Shown here piece by piece: positions 7,842-17,334 of a stretch of 64,000 nucleotides of DNA. The translations under genes and the position numbers were made by a program. Under the pieces are notes generated by a model. The model saw nothing but the letters and a program-made list of their open reading frames with translations. It was not told the origin of the DNA and searched no databases. Origin of the DNA: Alphaproteobacteria bacterium (GTDB taxonomy: Bacteria; Pseudomonadota; Alphaproteobacteria; CAAGCB01; CAG-977). Within the stretch, counting starts at the first letter, position 1. Each line of letters begins with the position of its first letter. The stretch lies in contig JAFZYY010000001.1 in the NCBI GenBank assembly GCA_017616015.1, forward strand, positions 62,001-126,000, read 5' to 3'.

Positions 7842-9656
7842 TCAATCTATCAATTCGGCCTTTCCGAAGAGAACGGGCGGAGCTATTTTTATCCGGTCAA
7901 ATCCGATAGTTTTAATCTCTTCGGGAACTTCGATATAAATCTTTTTAGTTGACGGAGGAACAAAATCCGAAACAAAGGAAGAAACGTTTTCTTTCGTATT
8001 GATAAAAGAAACAGCAAGTTGGGAAGAGATGCACTCCATTTCCAATGAAAGAAGATTGCCGTGTTTCATTTCATTAAAATCAACAGAAAATGCGTCCGGA
8101 TAAAATACGTAAAAAGCGTTTTTGTTTTTTACGGACGGCCTCTTATTTTTTACGTTTAATTCAAAGATGTTTTTGAAACGCGTTTCAGAAAACAGCGGAG
8201 CGGAAATAATTTCTTTTAATTTGTCGTAATAAAGAGCGGTTTCTTTATCTTCGATCATATTTTTTCCGGACAACAAAGTTTCTCTGTATCCTTTCGGAAA
8301 CGATCTGAGGATATGTCCCGTTCTCCAGTTGTCATATCTTAAGGGAAGGCGAGCCAATAAAGAATCGGTCAGTCCGTAAGAGTCGACAATATGTATTCCA
8401 TCGTTATTGAAGGGGAGAAGACCGGCCGTCGCATAAAAGCGAACCGGCATTGTTTGTTTTAAGCGAAAATCAAGGGGAAGACGAAGCGTCATCTTTTTTT
8501 TTCGCGTGATGTTATGCCAAAAATGTTTTTCGTCTCCCACAGTTTTTCTTTCCAAAAAACAATTTTGCCGGGTATTCCACGGTAACCAGCAAGATAACGT
8601 CGACGGATATATTAAAAACTGCGTTATCGGCACGGACAAACAAAGAATGGAAAATCCAAGTTGTTTTTCGGATTTGAATAAAAGACGGTTGTACGGGAAA
8701 ACAAATACGGATACGAAAAATGGAACGGAAAAGAACCTGCCGGCCATAAAGTCGCCGCCGATATAAAGAATGTAAAGCAGATAAAGGACAATGCCGATTC
8801 CCGTAGCGATAAACCGGAAATCCGCGGGTTTGTAAAACATCGCAAACAGTCCGGCGGCAATCCCGAACAAGGTAACGATGTCAAACAGAAAAGAGTATTC
8901 GTAGTACCACCAGCCACGGATAAGATATTCGTTTAAGGGAATAGAAGTTTGCAGTTTGGTGTAATAAGTGTTCGGAAACGGAAAACCATAGTAGATAATA
9001 CAGAAAATTTCCCACAGGATAAACGGCGATAATCCCGAAAAAACAAGAAAAAACAGGCGCTTCTTTTTGCCGTTATAACAGCGCAGACATGCATAAGACA
9101 ACGCCGGAAAAACAATCAAAATGGTGTCCATGCGATTCAGCAATGTCAATCCCGTTACCAGGGACAGACAGAAAATATCTTTGTCGTCAAAGGTCGTTTT
9201 TGAAAAAAATCTCAGAAAAAACAGAGCGGATAACAAATATCCGAGCGAGTTTTCCAATCCTGAGGTGGCGTAATCTTTAAAAGCGGTGCTGAAAATCAAT
9301 AAAACCGAGCAAAAAATAAGCTGTTTAACGGATTTTTCCTGCCTGAAGTAAAACAAATAAAGAGCGGCGGCGGTTGTGCTTAAATTTAAAAATAAAAGGG
9401 TAAAGTAGTATTCCCGCGTGATGGCCGCGGCAATCGTTATGCAAATAATCCAAAGCGGATTCGTAAAAGTTTGGACACGTTCGGAAATATTGTAACGCCA
9501 GCCGTGCCCTTGTAAAAAATGCTTGACCGTGCGCAAGCCGATAAACGCGTCGTCTCCCACCCATGCGGCACTGCAAATCAGAACGAAAAGCAAGGTCATA
9601 AAAATCAATGGCAGGCGGTTTTTTCTTTCCGATAGGAACATTTTAACAGCAGTCAT
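7842..9656 (-). CDS. GT-C-like polytopic glycosyltransferase, copy 1
   Basis: 604 residues, starting at the ATG at 9656 (MTAVKMFLSERKN). AAGGAAA lies 8 bases upstream, and the paralogue at 9857-11824 starts with the matching MTAIKAFLSEKKN; an ATG six codons earlier is less likely. About ten or more hydrophobic helices. After the first helix comes WVGDDAFIGLR, then GHGWRYNISERVQTFTNPLW, the acidic-pair and ERV-x-x-x-T-x-P-L-W signature of GT-C enzymes that use lipid-linked sugars (AftB-like and related families). It probably transfers a sugar on the periplasmic face of the inner membrane. Substrate unknown. The C-terminal 200 residues form a soluble domain. Confidence 0.7.
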   Translation of the reverse strand: MTAVKMFLSERKNRLPLIFMTLLFVLICSAAWVGDDAFIGLRTVKHFLQGHGWRYNISERVQTFTNPLWIICITIAAAITREYYFTLLFLNLSTTAAALYLFYFRQEKSVKQLIFCSVLLIFSTAFKDYATSGLENSLGYLLSALFFLRFFSKTTFDDKDIFCLSLVTGLTLLNRMDTILIVFPALSYACLRCYNGKKKRLFFLVFSGLSPFILWEIFCIIYYGFPFPNTYYTKLQTSIPLNEYLIRGWWYYEYSFLFDIVTLFGIAAGLFAMFYKPADFRFIATGIGIVLYLLYILYIGGDFMAGRFFSVPFFVSVFVFPYNRLLFKSEKQLGFSILCLSVPITQFLIYPSTLSCWLPWNTRQNCFLERKTVGDEKHFWHNITRKKKMTLRLPLDFRLKQTMPVRFYATAGLLPFNNDGIHIVDSYGLTDSLLARLPLRYDNWRTGHILRSFPKGYRETLLSGKNMIEDKETALYYDKLKEIISAPLFSETRFKNIFELNVKNKRPSVKNKNAFYVFYPDAFSVDFNEMKHGNLLSLEMECISSQLAVSFINTKENVSSFVSDFVPPSTKKIYIEVPEEIKTIGFDRIKIAPPVLFGKAELID

Positions 9657-9710
9657 TATGATTTTCCTTGTCATAAAACAGGTTTTGTTTTTACCGCGCC
9701 GTTTTTAGTC

Positions 9711-9825
9711 CGGAAATCCGAACCGTAAAGTCGTTTATAGCAGGCATAGCAAACGGACTGTATCCGATTAAAACGAAAAAAGGAACTTAATTTCTTTTCG
9801 AAAGAAAATTTTTAATTGATGGCAG
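9711..9825 (-). pseudogene. Decayed copy of the ABC-F promoter region and first codons
   Basis: Bases 9731-9825 match 13741-13835 without gaps, including a perfect 27-base core (9754-9780 versus 13764-13790 apart from its edges). On the minus strand the copy still reads ATG then codons for PAINDFTVR, where the true gene reads MLDINDITLR, and it ends in a stop after 18 codons. So this is the 5' end of a lost ABC-F gene sitting directly upstream of GT-C copy 1, as the intact ABC-F gene sits upstream of copy 2. It may still act as a promoter region for copy 1. Confidence 0.75.
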
Positions 9826-9856
9826 GAAAGCCGTCCGACAGGGGCGATGAAAAAAT

Positions 9857-11824
9857 TCAGTCAATCAGTTCAAATTTTTTCAATAAATACAAGTCGTTGA
9901 TCAAACAGTTGCTCTTTGTTATTAAAATCTGGTTGAAACCATGTTTCCGAGCTTCTTCCGGAATGTCAATATTCATTTGTTCCGAAAAAGGAATATTGAC
10001 CAAAGTAACGGCTTTCTTTTCCGTGTTGAAAAAGGCAAGTCCAAGAAATTGACAGCCGAAAGTGCTCCTCTCCATATCAACGGATAAAATCGAACTGTGA
10101 GATGGTTTTTCAAGGTTGATCACAAGCTCATCATCTATATGAAAGTCGTATTTTTTCAGATCTTTTTGTAAAACGGGCAGATCTATTTTATCCGCAATCA
10201 ATCTGAGAAATTCCGGATAAGGAACTTTGTTTTGAAAGTTTTTCAGAATGTTTTCGTATTGTTCTGAAGACAAGCTTGTTTTTTTGAATAAGTGATCTTT
10301 GGGAAACGGTTTTTTGGTATTTAATTCCCAGATATATTTAAAACGCCTGAATGAAAAAATGTCTCCGGAAACGACTTCGTATAGTTTATCATAATAGGCC
10401 GCGATTTCGGGATCCTGAATAAGATTTTTACCGGAAATGAGGGATTCTTTATATCCTTTCGGCAAAGCCCTGAGAAAATGCCCGATTCGAAAGTTTTCCT
10501 GATCTATCAAAGGCAGGCGAACCAACAACGGATTCGTTAATCCGTAAATATCTATAATGTGAATGTCCGGCTCGGAAAAAGCTTTAAAACCCGCTGTGAA
10601 ATAAATCTGAACGTTTCCTTTCTGTTTGGAAAGGAAATCTATGGGCATTTCCTTCGTTTCAACTCCGTTTAAATATTTATAGGCTTCCACATAGAGCCAT
10701 TTTTCGTTCACTACGCCGTTTTCTTCCAGCAAACATTGATCTTTGAATAAAAGGCAGACCGGGCCGGAATGAACGCAGATTGATGTGCCGGTCGTCAGCA
10801 AACAGACGATTATGAAAAAAGCGCTCTTTTTTAAATTGAACACGGCGCATTCCGGATTGTACGGCAGGACAAACAGGCAAATAAAGAACGGAACGGAAAA
10901 GAATCTTCCGCCCATAAAATCTCCGCCGATATAAAGAATATAGAGCAGGTAAAGAACAATGCCGATCCCTAAGGTTTTAAACCGGAAATCCGCGGGTTTG
11001 TAAAACATCGCGAACAGTCCCGCCGCAATTCCGAATAAAGTGATTGTATCGAATAAAAGCGAATATAAGTAATAACTTATGCCGCGATTCAGATAGGCGT
11101 CCAAAGAAATATCCGAGTTCAGCTTTGTATAGTAACTGTTCGGAAACGGAAAGCCGTAGTAAATGACGCAGAAAATTTCCCACAGGATAAACGGCGATAA
11201 TCCGGCGCAAGCAAGAAAAAACAGGCGTTTCTTTTTGCCTTCGTAACAGCGCAGGCAAGCGTAAGCCCATGCCGGAAAAACAATCAAAAGAGTGTCCATA
11301 CGATTCAGCAGAATCAGCCCCGTCAATAAAGACAGATAAAAAATATCTTTGTCGTCAAAGACCGTTTTTGAAAAAAATCTCAGCAGAAACAGGGCAAAAA
11401 GCAGATAACCGAAAGAATTTTCCAATCCCGAAGAGGCATAATCCAGAAAAGCGGCGCTGAAAACAAATAAAATCGAACAAAAAACAAGCTGTTTAACGGA
11501 TTTTTCCTGCTTAAAATAAAACAAATACAAAGCCGCCATCGTCGCGGATATGTTCAAAAACATCAAAGTGAAATAATATTCTCGGGTAAAGAACGCGGCA
11601 ACGGTCATGACAATCAGCAAAAGCGAGCTTGTGGCAATCTGAACCCGTTCTGAAATGTTGTAACGCCAACCGTGCCCTTGCAAAAAATTTTTGACGGAGC
11701 GCATCGCCACAAAAGAATCGTCGCTGATCCATGCGGCGCAGAAAATCAAAATAAAAAGCAACGCCATGAAAAATAACGGCAGGCGATTTTTCTTTTCCGA
11801 TAAAAAAGCTTTGATGGCAGTCAT
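9857..11824 (-). CDS. GT-C-like polytopic glycosyltransferase, copy 2
   Basis: 655 residues from the ATG at 11824 (MTAIKAFLSEKKN). The reading frame stays open further upstream but would overlap the ABC-F gene, and this start matches the paralogue. The N-terminal two thirds closely follow copy 1: ISDDSFVAMR in place of VGDDAFIGLR, then GHGWRYNISERVQ, then the same run of membrane helices with GGDFMGGRFFSVPF. The T-x-P-L-W part of the family signature has drifted to TSSLLL. The soluble C-terminal domain is longer and more divergent than in copy 1. Tandem duplication with relaxed or changed acceptor specificity is likely. It lies 31 bases downstream of the ABC-F gene. Confidence 0.7.
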   Translation of the reverse strand: MTAIKAFLSEKKNRLPLFFMALLFILIFCAAWISDDSFVAMRSVKNFLQGHGWRYNISERVQIATSSLLLIVMTVAAFFTREYYFTLMFLNISATMAALYLFYFKQEKSVKQLVFCSILFVFSAAFLDYASSGLENSFGYLLFALFLLRFFSKTVFDDKDIFYLSLLTGLILLNRMDTLLIVFPAWAYACLRCYEGKKKRLFFLACAGLSPFILWEIFCVIYYGFPFPNSYYTKLNSDISLDAYLNRGISYYLYSLLFDTITLFGIAAGLFAMFYKPADFRFKTLGIGIVLYLLYILYIGGDFMGGRFFSVPFFICLFVLPYNPECAVFNLKKSAFFIIVCLLTTGTSICVHSGPVCLLFKDQCLLEENGVVNEKWLYVEAYKYLNGVETKEMPIDFLSKQKGNVQIYFTAGFKAFSEPDIHIIDIYGLTNPLLVRLPLIDQENFRIGHFLRALPKGYKESLISGKNLIQDPEIAAYYDKLYEVVSGDIFSFRRFKYIWELNTKKPFPKDHLFKKTSLSSEQYENILKNFQNKVPYPEFLRLIADKIDLPVLQKDLKKYDFHIDDELVINLEKPSHSSILSVDMERSTFGCQFLGLAFFNTEKKAVTLVNIPFSEQMNIDIPEEARKHGFNQILITKSNCLINDLYLLKKFELID

Positions 11825-11855
11825 TGTTTTATTTCCCGTGTTTTGAAAATACCGT

Positions 11856-13757
11856 TTATTCCGATTGCGCCGCTTCCAATTCAGCAGACAGTTCCAACCA
11901 CTCCTCTTCAGTTTTATCAATTTCCGCTTCCAGTTGGGCAAGCGAAATTTGCATGCTTTTAACTTTAGCCGCGTTCATGCCGACCATATACAGCGTCGGA
12001 TCTTCCAGAATGCCTTCGATTTGGCCTTTCTGATCGTTCAGTTTTTCCAGTCTGTTTTCTGCGTCTTTCAGTTTTTTGCGCAAGGGGGCGAGTTGCTGCC
12101 GCTTTTCGGCGGCTTCGCGGCGTTCGTCTTTACGCGAAACGGCGGGTTTTTCCTGTTTGTCGGCCGTTTTTCCGGCGGCCTGGATTTTCGCTTTTTGCGC
12201 CAGCAAAGCGCGGTAATCGTCCATATCCCCGTCATAAGGCGCGCACCGCCCGCCGTCAATCAGCCATAATCTGTCCGCCGTCAGCTCGATTAAGTGCGGA
12301 TCATGCGTAATTAAAATAACCGCCCCCCGATAAGAGTTAATCGCGTCGATCAAAGCGTCGCGCGCATCAATGTCCAAATGGTTCGTCGGTTCGTCCAGCA
12401 ACAGAATGTTCGGCGCGTCTTTTGTCATCACGGCGAACAGCAGGCGGGCTTTTTCTCCGCCGGAAAGCAGTTCGATTTTCGTTTCCGCTTTTTGTTGCGT
12501 CAGTCCGAAGGCGCCCAGATGCGCGCGGATTTGTGTTTCGGTCGCGTCTTTCATCAACGGCTTCATCTGCTGAATCGGCGTTAAATCTTTAGAGAGTTCT
12601 TCGGTTTGGTGTTGCGCGTAGTAGCCGACTTTCAGCTTGCCCGAAGAAAACATTTCGCCGCTCATCAGTTTCAGTTTGCCGGCCAGCAATTTGGCAAAAG
12701 TGGATTTTCCGTTTCCGTTCGCGCCCAGCAAAGCGATACGGTCGTCCGCATCTATGCGCAGGTTCATTTTGGACAGGACGACTTTTTCCCCGTAACCGAC
12801 ACTGCCGTTTTCAATTTTGATCAAAGGAGAGGGCAGTTCCTGCGGCGAAGGGAATTTGAAATGCAGAACGGAAGAATCGTATAAAAACGCTTTTTCGGGC
12901 AGTTTTTCCAACATTTTGACGCGGCTTTGCGCTTGTTTGGCTTTTGTGGCTTTATAGCGGAAGCGATCGACGAAAGACTGCAAATGCTTTCTTTTTTCCT
13001 CTGTTTTGGCGGCTTGTTTCAAATCGTTTTCCATTTGCAGGGCGCGCGTTTGCTCGAAAGCGTCGTAGTTGCCGCCGTAGCTCTGGATTTTCAACGCTTC
13101 GATATGCAGAATGCGGGTACAGAGGCGGTTTAATAAAGAACGGTCGTGACTGATGATGACCAATGTTCCGGGATAGCGGCTTAAAAAGTTTTCCAGCCAC
13201 AGGGTCGCTTCCAAATCCAAATGGTTCGTCGGTTCGTCCAACAGCAGAATGTCGGACGGCACGAACAAAGCGGACGCCAGTGCGACGCGCATGCGCCAAC
13301 CGCCCGAAAAATCGGTTAAAGGCTGCTTTTGTTGTTCGGCGGAAAAGCCTAATCCGTATAAAATTGCGCCGGCTCTTGCTTCGGCGGCGCCTGCGCCGAT
13401 TGCGTTCAATCGTTCGTGGATTTCGCTGATTTTAATGCCGTCCTGAGCCTGCTCGGCTTTTTCCAGTTCGGAAAGCAGGGTCGTTCTTTCCGTGTCGGCT
13501 TTTAAAACGCAGTCCAGCAAAGAGATGCTTCCGTCCGGAATTTCCTGCGCGACGGTCGCGATGCGGTGGCCTTTGGTGATAGAAATGTCGCCGTCATCAC
13601 AGGCCAATTCTCCCAAAATCAAACGAAACAGCGTTGTCTTGCCCGTTCCGTTGCGTCCGGTCAGGCCGACTCTCTGCCCGTCGGAGATATGCGCTGACGC
13701 GCCGTCGAATAACAGCCGTCCGCCGAACCGCAATGTAATGTCGTTTATATCCAGCAT
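11856..13757 (-). CDS. ABC-F family ATPase (Uup/EttA-like)
   Basis: 633 residues from the ATG at 13757 (MLDINDITLRFGGR), the usual start of alphaproteobacterial ABC-F proteins; a TTG ten codons upstream is possible. It has two ATPase domains and no membrane segment. Walker A motifs are GRNGTGKT (residues 34-41) and GANGNGKS, signature motifs FSGGWRMR and LSGGEKAR, and both Walker B regions read LLLDEPTNHLD. An interdomain linker of charged helices and a C-terminal Lys/Glu coiled coil, as in Uup, follow. ABC-F proteins bind the ribosomal E site and regulate or rescue translation. The GT-C gene is 31 bases downstream and may be co-transcribed. Confidence 0.9.
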   Translation of the reverse strand: MLDINDITLRFGGRLLFDGASAHISDGQRVGLTGRNGTGKTTLFRLILGELACDDGDISITKGHRIATVAQEIPDGSISLLDCVLKADTERTTLLSELEKAEQAQDGIKISEIHERLNAIGAGAAEARAGAILYGLGFSAEQQKQPLTDFSGGWRMRVALASALFVPSDILLLDEPTNHLDLEATLWLENFLSRYPGTLVIISHDRSLLNRLCTRILHIEALKIQSYGGNYDAFEQTRALQMENDLKQAAKTEEKRKHLQSFVDRFRYKATKAKQAQSRVKMLEKLPEKAFLYDSSVLHFKFPSPQELPSPLIKIENGSVGYGEKVVLSKMNLRIDADDRIALLGANGNGKSTFAKLLAGKLKLMSGEMFSSGKLKVGYYAQHQTEELSKDLTPIQQMKPLMKDATETQIRAHLGAFGLTQQKAETKIELLSGGEKARLLFAVMTKDAPNILLLDEPTNHLDIDARDALIDAINSYRGAVILITHDPHLIELTADRLWLIDGGRCAPYDGDMDDYRALLAQKAKIQAAGKTADKQEKPAVSRKDERREAAEKRQQLAPLRKKLKDAENRLEKLNDQKGQIEGILEDPTLYMVGMNAAKVKSMQISLAQLEAEIDKTEEEWLELSAELEAAQSE

Positions 13758-13835
13758 AGCAAACGGACTGTATCCGATTAAGCGCAAAAAATAAACTCAA
13801 TTCCTTTACAAAAGAAAATTTTTGATTGATGATAA
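13721..13835 (-). promoter_or_regulatory. ABC-F upstream region, source of the copy at 9711-9825
   Basis: This region holds the ABC-F start and its upstream sequence. It contains the small inverted repeat CGGA-TACAG-TCCG between the TTG and ATG candidate starts, which is preserved exactly in the copy near 9760 while flanking bases have drifted. That preservation hints at a function such as an operator, leader hairpin or translation control. AAGGA precedes the TTG by about 13 bases. No clear -35/-10 pair was found. Confidence 0.4.
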
Positions 13836-13868
13836 GTCTGTTATTTTTCAGGATTAAAGTGATAAACG

Positions 13869-14519
13869 ATGAGCAACCGCCTCTATTACATGAAGGTTTT
13901 TTTTCTTCAATATAAAGCCTTTGTTTTGGGCGGAATATTGATCTTTATTCTGGGATTTGCTTTGGCTATGGCGGTTTTCCGGGGGCCTAAAGTTCCTAAA
14001 ACGGAAGAAGACTATGCGCACGCGCTGAAGGTCGGCGAACACTTATTCGAAACAAAACGCTATGAAGACGCGTTCAAGTATCTGATCTATCCCGGCGAAC
14101 ACGGCTATCCGAAAGCCCGTTTCCTGTTGGGCGAGATGTATTACAACGGCTGGGGCGTCGAAAAAGACAATAAACGCGCTTTTGAAAATTACAAATCGGC
14201 GGCCGATGATTTGATCGAAGCCAGATATATGGTCGCTTCAATGGTTTTCCGCGGCGAAATCAAAGACGCGCCGAAAGGAACGGCCACAACTTTATTAACC
14301 GAAGCCGCTTACCACGGATCAAAACGGGCACAGCGGGATTTAGGCGTTTATTCTCTGATGTCTTCGGATTACGAACAGGCGTATTTCTGGCTTTCTCTGG
14401 CTTCGCAGAACGGGGACGTCCGCGTGCAAAAAGCCTTAAAGGCCGCGTCTGAAAAACTGAACGATTATCAAAAGGGATTGCTGGACGCGGAAATAAAAGG
14501 CTTCGTCGCCCGAAAATAA
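13869..14519 (+). CDS. Membrane-anchored Sel1-repeat (TPR-like) protein
   Basis: 216 residues, with one hydrophobic segment at about residues 18-37 followed by a periplasmic Sel1-like repeat domain. Visible repeat units include ARFLLGEMYYNGWGVEKD, then ARYMVASMVFRGEIKDAPKG and AQRDLGVYSLMSSDYEQAYF. These alpha-solenoids bind partner proteins, commonly in envelope or signalling assemblies. It is transcribed divergently from the ABC-F gene and lies upstream of ndk, which has its own promoter. No catalytic motif. Specific partner unknown. Confidence 0.8.
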   Translation: MSNRLYYMKVFFLQYKAFVLGGILIFILGFALAMAVFRGPKVPKTEEDYAHALKVGEHLFETKRYEDAFKYLIYPGEHGYPKARFLLGEMYYNGWGVEKDNKRAFENYKSAADDLIEARYMVASMVFRGEIKDAPKGTATTLLTEAAYHGSKRAQRDLGVYSLMSSDYEQAYFWLSLASQNGDVRVQKALKAASEKLNDYQKGLLDAEIKGFVARK

Positions 14520-14531
14520 ACAATTTGTAGG

Positions 14532-14560
14532 TTGAAAGCTTGCGCCGAGACGGGTATAAA
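14532..14560 (+). promoter_or_regulatory. Sigma-70 promoter of ndk
   Basis: TTGAAA (14532-14537) and TATAAA (14555-14560) are exactly 17 bases apart, 43 bases upstream of the ndk ATG, matching consensus at five and five positions. It may drive ndk and the genes that follow closely. Confidence 0.65.
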
Positions 14561-14603
14561 GAAGCTCATCTGAGTTTAACTTTTAAAACATATAGAGGAT
14601 AAA

Positions 14604-15026
14604 ATGACTGTACAACGTACGTTTTCCATTATTAAACCCGATGCCACCCGCCGCAATCTGACGGGCAAAATCAACGCCGTAATCGAAGAAAACGGCCTGC
14701 GCATCGTAGCTCAGCGCCGCGTCCGTCTGACAACCGAGCAGGCGAAGGCTTTTTATGAAGTCCATGCCGGCAAGCCGTTCTATGACGAACTGGTCGAATT
14801 CATGACTTCCGAACCGGTTGTCGTTCAAGTGCTGGAAGGCGAAAACGCCGTTGCGCATTACCGCGAAGTGATGGGTGCCACGAATCCGGAAAAAGCCGCC
14901 GAAGGAACAATCCGGAAAATGTTTGCCGTGTCCATGGGCGAAAATTCCGTTCACGGTTCCGATTCGGAAGAAAATGCCGCGCGCGAAATCGGTTTCTTCT
15001 TCTCCGAATGTGATATAGTCGGTTAA
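14604..15026 (+). CDS. ndk: Nucleoside diphosphate kinase
   Basis: Balances nucleoside triphosphate pools in the cytosol by moving the gamma phosphate through a phosphohistidine. 140 residues, the standard size. The N-terminus [14 protein letters not shown] contains the conserved lysine. The active-site histidine is H117 in ENSVHGSDS, preceded by the [13 protein letters not shown] motif. A hexamer or tetramer is typical. An AGAGGA ribosome-binding site precedes the start. Transcribed from the promoter at 14532-14560. Confidence 0.97.
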   Translation: MTVQRTFSIIKPDATRRNLTGKINAVIEENGLRIVAQRRVRLTTEQAKAFYEVHAGKPFYDELVEFMTSEPVVVQVLEGENAVAHYREVMGATNPEKAAEGTIRKMFAVSMGENSVHGSDSEENAAREIGFFFSECDIVG

Positions 15027-15052
15027 TTGTTAAACAACGGGAGCCGCCTGAG

Positions 15053-16261
15053 ATGAAAATTTTTCGTTTTTGCGCCGTTTTAACAGCGGTGCTGTTCAAT
15101 GTCCTGTTTATCGGTCGGACACAGGCGGCTTCGGTTGATTCCAAAATGTTTTCGGCCAGCGGCATTCAGATTGACGTGACGGCCGAAAACGCGGCCAGCG
15201 CCCGCGAACAAGCCATGCAGGACGGTCAGAAAAGGGCGCTGATGGTCGTTATGGCGCGGATTACGCCGGCTTATGCGGCGGAGCAGCTGCCCGAACTGGT
15301 GCCGGACGATATTTTGAACTTTGTTCAGGATATCAGCGTTTCCAATGAAAAAACATCGGCCGTGCGTTATATGGCGACACTGGACGTGCGCTTTAATCCA
15401 GAAGCGGTAAGAGAATTGTTGCGTCAGAACGGATTGCCGTATGTCAGGACTTCCGGAAAGCTTTTGTTGATTTTGCCGATTTACAAACGTTCCGCTTCGG
15501 CCACTCCCATTCTGTGGGAAGAAGAAAATGCATGGTTGCGGGCATGGATTAACCGGAAAGCGGAAAGTTATATGATTCCGTTGTTTGTGCCGCTGGGCGA
15601 ATTGTCGGACGCGCAAACGCTTTCCGTCGATCAGATTTTACGGGGGGATTTGGTTGCGGCTCAGGAATTGGCCAAGCGCTATGAGGCCGAAGGAATCCTG
15701 ATTGCAGAGCTGGTGCGTAACGGTCAGACTTTTACCGTCAAAGGACGCGCCATGGACGAAGCGACCGCTTCCGAAATTCCTAATTTTTCTTTTTCCGTTC
15801 CGTTGACTAAAAATACGGCGACGACTTTCGCCCGCGCCGTCGCAAAGGTCGTTGACCATTTGGAAAGCGTTTGGAAAAGCGAACAAATGGTGCAATTTAA
15901 CGAAGCCGCTTCTTTGGTGGCGATGGTGCCGGTCGTGAACCTGAAGCAATGGGAAATCATTAAAGAAAGACTGGACAGAATTCCTTTGATCAGTTCGTAT
16001 TATTTGCAGGCGGCGCGTTCCGGCGTGTTGCAGTTGACGGTCTTTTTCGCGGAAAGCATGGAAAGACTGCAGAAAGAAATGAACAAACGCATGCTGTCTT
16101 TGACGGCGTTGCCTTCCGGCGTGTTTAAACTGACGACAGCAGAACAAATGTCTTATCTGCCTCTCGGAGAGGGCGTCTCTTCCTTTAATGATAAAGAGGA
16201 AGCGAGTATAATGCCCGTCGCGGAAGAAAAGGCTAAACCCGAAAACCGTAAGGAAAAATAA
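15053..16261 (+). CDS. DUF2066-family exported protein
   Basis: 402 residues with an N-terminal signal peptide cleaved near residues 23-26 (RTQAAS). The following region, with RALMVVMARITPAYAAEQL, fits the DUF2066 family, which is found widely in proteobacteria next to an AI-2E family permease and hdaA, as here. A mature C-terminal part has no catalytic motif that I recognise. Probably periplasmic; biochemical function unknown. Its stop overlaps the next start by one base, so expression of the permease is likely coupled. AGCCGCCTGAG lies before the start, giving only a weak ribosome-binding site. Confidence 0.75.
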   Translation: MKIFRFCAVLTAVLFNVLFIGRTQAASVDSKMFSASGIQIDVTAENAASAREQAMQDGQKRALMVVMARITPAYAAEQLPELVPDDILNFVQDISVSNEKTSAVRYMATLDVRFNPEAVRELLRQNGLPYVRTSGKLLLILPIYKRSASATPILWEEENAWLRAWINRKAESYMIPLFVPLGELSDAQTLSVDQILRGDLVAAQELAKRYEAEGILIAELVRNGQTFTVKGRAMDEATASEIPNFSFSVPLTKNTATTFARAVAKVVDHLESVWKSEQMVQFNEAASLVAMVPVVNLKQWEIIKERLDRIPLISSYYLQAARSGVLQLTVFFAESMERLQKEMNKRMLSLTALPSGVFKLTTAEQMSYLPLGEGVSSFNDKEEASIMPVAEEKAKPENRKEK

Positions 16262-17334
16262 TGTCAAATACCCAAAAATTGTGGATATGGGGCGGGGCTT
16301 TTATCGCGTTTTTCATAGGCGTGTACATTTTGCGCGCTGTTTTGCTACCTTTTGTCGCGGGAATAACCATTGCTTATTTTTTGGATCCGCTGACTTCTTT
16401 TTTGCAACGGAAAATGCATTCCAGAACGGCGGCTTTATGCGTCGTCTGCGCCGTTTTGATTTTGGTTTTGTTGTTATGCTTTTTTATCATTGTCCCGATC
16501 GTGCAGAAGCAGCTCGGCATTTTCCTGTCCAACCTGCCTATTTATGCCGGCTTGCTGTGGGGCAGAATCGAACCGTATGTCGCCGAGTTGAAAAAAGTGT
16601 TTCCCAATCAAACGGACAGTCTGCAGCAAACGATTTCCGAACATTTGTCCGGCGGTATGAAACTGTTGTTGGGAACGGTCAAAAAGCTTTTGTCCGGCAG
16701 TATGGCTTTTATCAATCTTTTGTCGGTGTTGCTGATCACGCCGGTCGTCGCGTTTTATCTGTTGCGTGACTGGAATAAGTTCTGCGGCGCCATTAAAGGG
16801 TTGTTGCCCAGAGAGGAAGCCCGGACAATCAGAAAACTGTTGTCGGAAATGAACGACATCATTTCGGGCTTTGTGCGCGGACAGGCGACGGTTTGTTTGT
16901 GTTTAGGCATTTTTTATGCCGTCGGACTGACATTGTCCGGTCTGGATCTGGGATTGCTGATCGGCTTGGGAATAGGCGTTCTGTCTTTTATTCCGTACGT
17001 CGGATCGACGATCGGTTTTATCACCAGCGTCGGTTTGTCCATTGTTCAGTTTGACGACTGGAAACACATTGTTGCCGTTGTCGTCGTGTTTTTCCTGGGG
17101 CAAATGCTGGAAGGCAATGTTTTGACGCCGAAACTGGTCGGGGAAAAAGTCGGGCTTCACCCTGTTTGGGTGATGTTTGCTTTGCTGACCGGCGCGAGTC
17201 TGTTCGGCTTTTTAGGCGTTTTGATCGCTGTGCCGACAGCGGCGATTATCGGCGTATTGGTACGTTTCGGCATTCAGAAATACAAAGAAAGCGCCCTATA
17301 TTTAGGGGCGGCAAGGCCGCGTGAAAATGCCTGA
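16261..17334 (+). CDS. AI-2E/PerM family permease
   Basis: 357 residues with about seven or eight hydrophobic helices and the family's periplasmic loop after the third helix. Characteristic elements are the N-terminal pair of helices ending in FLDPL, the LLRDWNKF segment after helix 4, SGFVRGQA, the long glycine-rich SFIPYVGSTIG helix, and the C-terminal EGNVLTPKLVGEKVGLHP. Members export small molecules such as autoinducer-2 or act as Na+/H+ antiporters; substrate here is unknown. Overlaps DUF2066 by one base and hdaA by eight. Confidence 0.88.
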   Translation: MSNTQKLWIWGGAFIAFFIGVYILRAVLLPFVAGITIAYFLDPLTSFLQRKMHSRTAALCVVCAVLILVLLLCFFIIVPIVQKQLGIFLSNLPIYAGLLWGRIEPYVAELKKVFPNQTDSLQQTISEHLSGGMKLLLGTVKKLLSGSMAFINLLSVLLITPVVAFYLLRDWNKFCGAIKGLLPREEARTIRKLLSEMNDIISGFVRGQATVCLCLGIFYAVGLTLSGLDLGLLIGLGIGVLSFIPYVGSTIGFITSVGLSIVQFDDWKHIVAVVVVFFLGQMLEGNVLTPKLVGEKVGLHPVWVMFALLTGASLFGFLGVLIAVPTAAIIGVLVRFGIQKYKESALYLGAARPRENA

